Positions 62,901 through 64,000 of a stretch of 64,000 bases of DNA are shown here, piece after piece. The DNA is taken from contig CAJQUW010009236.1 of the NCBI GenBank assembly GCA_907163375.1, forward strand, positions 1,116,001 to 1,180,000. Direction: 5' to 3'. The notes under the pieces were generated by a model that did no database searches, was not told the origin of the DNA, and was given only the letters and a program-made list of their open reading frames with translations. Within the stretch, counting starts at the first letter, position 1. Every line of letters starts with the position of its first letter. The position numbers were made by a program, and so were the translations under genes. Origin of the DNA: Prostheceraeus crozeri. Its lineage: Eukaryota > Platyhelminthes > Polycladida > Euryleptidae.

Positions 62901-64000
62901 GAAATTGTTGTCAATTTTGTGGCGATATTTGGCAAAGTGGATTGCTCGATGAATGCTTCTGGTATATTTGAAATTTAAGTCGAGGAGCAACTGTCCTCCC
63001 GTGCGACTTCATTGGAGATAGCAAGCAAGTATATTATTTCATAAGATTCTTAAATCACAATTTGAATGATTTCAATCACCAAAGACCGATGAAAAAGGCT
63101 TCAACTTTGTGATATATTAGAATTGGGTCATTCCATAGTGAAAAAGGAAAATACTGCAAATCATAACCGGCATGATAATCAATTTTACGCAAACTTGAGA
63201 GGTCGCTATTTTCATCGTAATTGCATGTAGAAGATATCTATTCAAATTCAACGATTTAAAAATGACATGTGTGCATTCTACTATAGTCAGTCGCATACTC
63301 CTCAGTGACGCAGAAATAGATATCTCTAATACCTAGTTCGTATTGAATTGAAAATGTTCATTCTGCGAATTATGAATATTCAGAATTCAATATAGCACAA
63401 TTTGGCAGACTGATCATTTACGATTCAATGCAAATAGGATGACATCATACGACTGCTTCAGCATAACCCGTAAATTATGTGAGATAAAAATGGTACATAG
63501 TACATATAACCTAACCTTGGTAAAATATGAAAAATATTAAAAACAATTGGAAGTTGGAAACAAAGTATTTTGACTTGCTTGTTTAGCATTAAAATAGCGA
63601 ATAAAATCGGGCTGGTTCCCACCCCATTGAATAAGGAACTCTCTAAATGTAATTGTCATGTAATTCTGAGCAGTGCGATGTGAATTAATACGGGTCAAAT
63701 GATATTCAGCATGCTGATATATATTTCCTTCAAATATGTTGATATCGCATCTTTTTAAATTGCACCCCTTTCTCCTTTAGTGCGCTTTTCGTAGGGAGGA
63801 AAATCTGTCTGATATTATTCAAGGCACTTTGGAACTCAAAATAATACCAGTTAATTATATTCTCAGATTTCTTTTTCAAAGCATCCATTTTTGCACCCTC
63901 ACCATTCGGTTTACTCCTTTGTTATATTTTTATATTAAAAAGCAATTGATCACAGAATCTTCATCCAGGATTCACAAAGAATTTATGTAAATTTCTTAGC
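59995..64000. other. Intergenic, nothing recognised
   Basis: Four kilobases of AT-rich DNA with only short random-looking frames (for example near 61410-61643 and 61671-61889). No transposon termini were identified. Confidence 0.45.

Overview
The window is a piece of animal genomic DNA. It is AT-rich overall, and its receptor genes have 5' introns, an AATAAA signal at the end of some copies, and a dense load of eukaryotic transposons (hAT, Penelope-like, LINE, Polinton/Maverick, MITEs). The mix of a tandem array of single-exon rhodopsin-class receptors with an active transposon load fits a marine invertebrate, perhaps an echinoderm, but no sequence here fixes the species.

Host genes: four tandem copies of one rhodopsin-class (class A) GPCR gene, all on the plus strand, start at 1299, 15184, 21898 and 48176. 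Copies 1 and 4 are open from start to stop. Copy 2 has one 1-bp deletion. Copy 3 is heavily damaged, including an insertion that forms a perfect 80-bp palindrome. Each copy has a pyrimidine tract ending in CAG two bases before its ATG, so the coding region is probably one exon behind a 5'-UTR intron. Diverged intergenic blocks (about 7540-8130 and 19950-20665) record older segmental duplication.

Transposons outside the Polinton: a complete hAT element with an intact 625-aa transposase (25441-28235, 8-bp target duplication); five non-autonomous hAT-type elements with 8-bp duplications (316-1052, 3297-4415, 17577-18097, 18162-18505, 23240-24341); a degraded hAT region around 51977-56200 with a Penelope-like element (reverse transcriptase plus GIY-YIG nuclease) inside it; remains of two LINEs and of a second Penelope-like element with a hammerhead-like motif; two fold-back elements with long, nearly perfect inverted arms; and a Harbinger-type MITE nested in a TA-flanked element.

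The centrepiece is a Polinton (Maverick) of 16.8 kb (28421-45227). It has the 6-bp target duplication gttgtt, termini that start 5'-AG, inverted repeats of about 0.73 kb, and a distinctly lower GC content than its surroundings. It encodes a virus-like set: penton, packaging ATPase, protein-primed DNA polymerase B, double jelly-roll major capsid protein, adenain-type protease, integrase, two candidate membrane-active minor virion proteins, and several uncharacterised genes. Unusual points are: a parvovirus-type phospholipase A2 domain fused in frame to the integrase core; a fibre-like coiled-coil protein with a phage tail-fibre type N-terminal motif; a family of small GC-rich triloop hairpins scattered through the element, including between the fused domains and just after stop codons; and a 16-bp-stem hairpin with a cttcg-repeat loop at both tips. 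Every frameshift I can place in it is a net 1-bp loss, mostly in a homopolymer, so some of the apparent decay may be assembly error. Two in-frame stops (penton and polymerase) are not of that kind.
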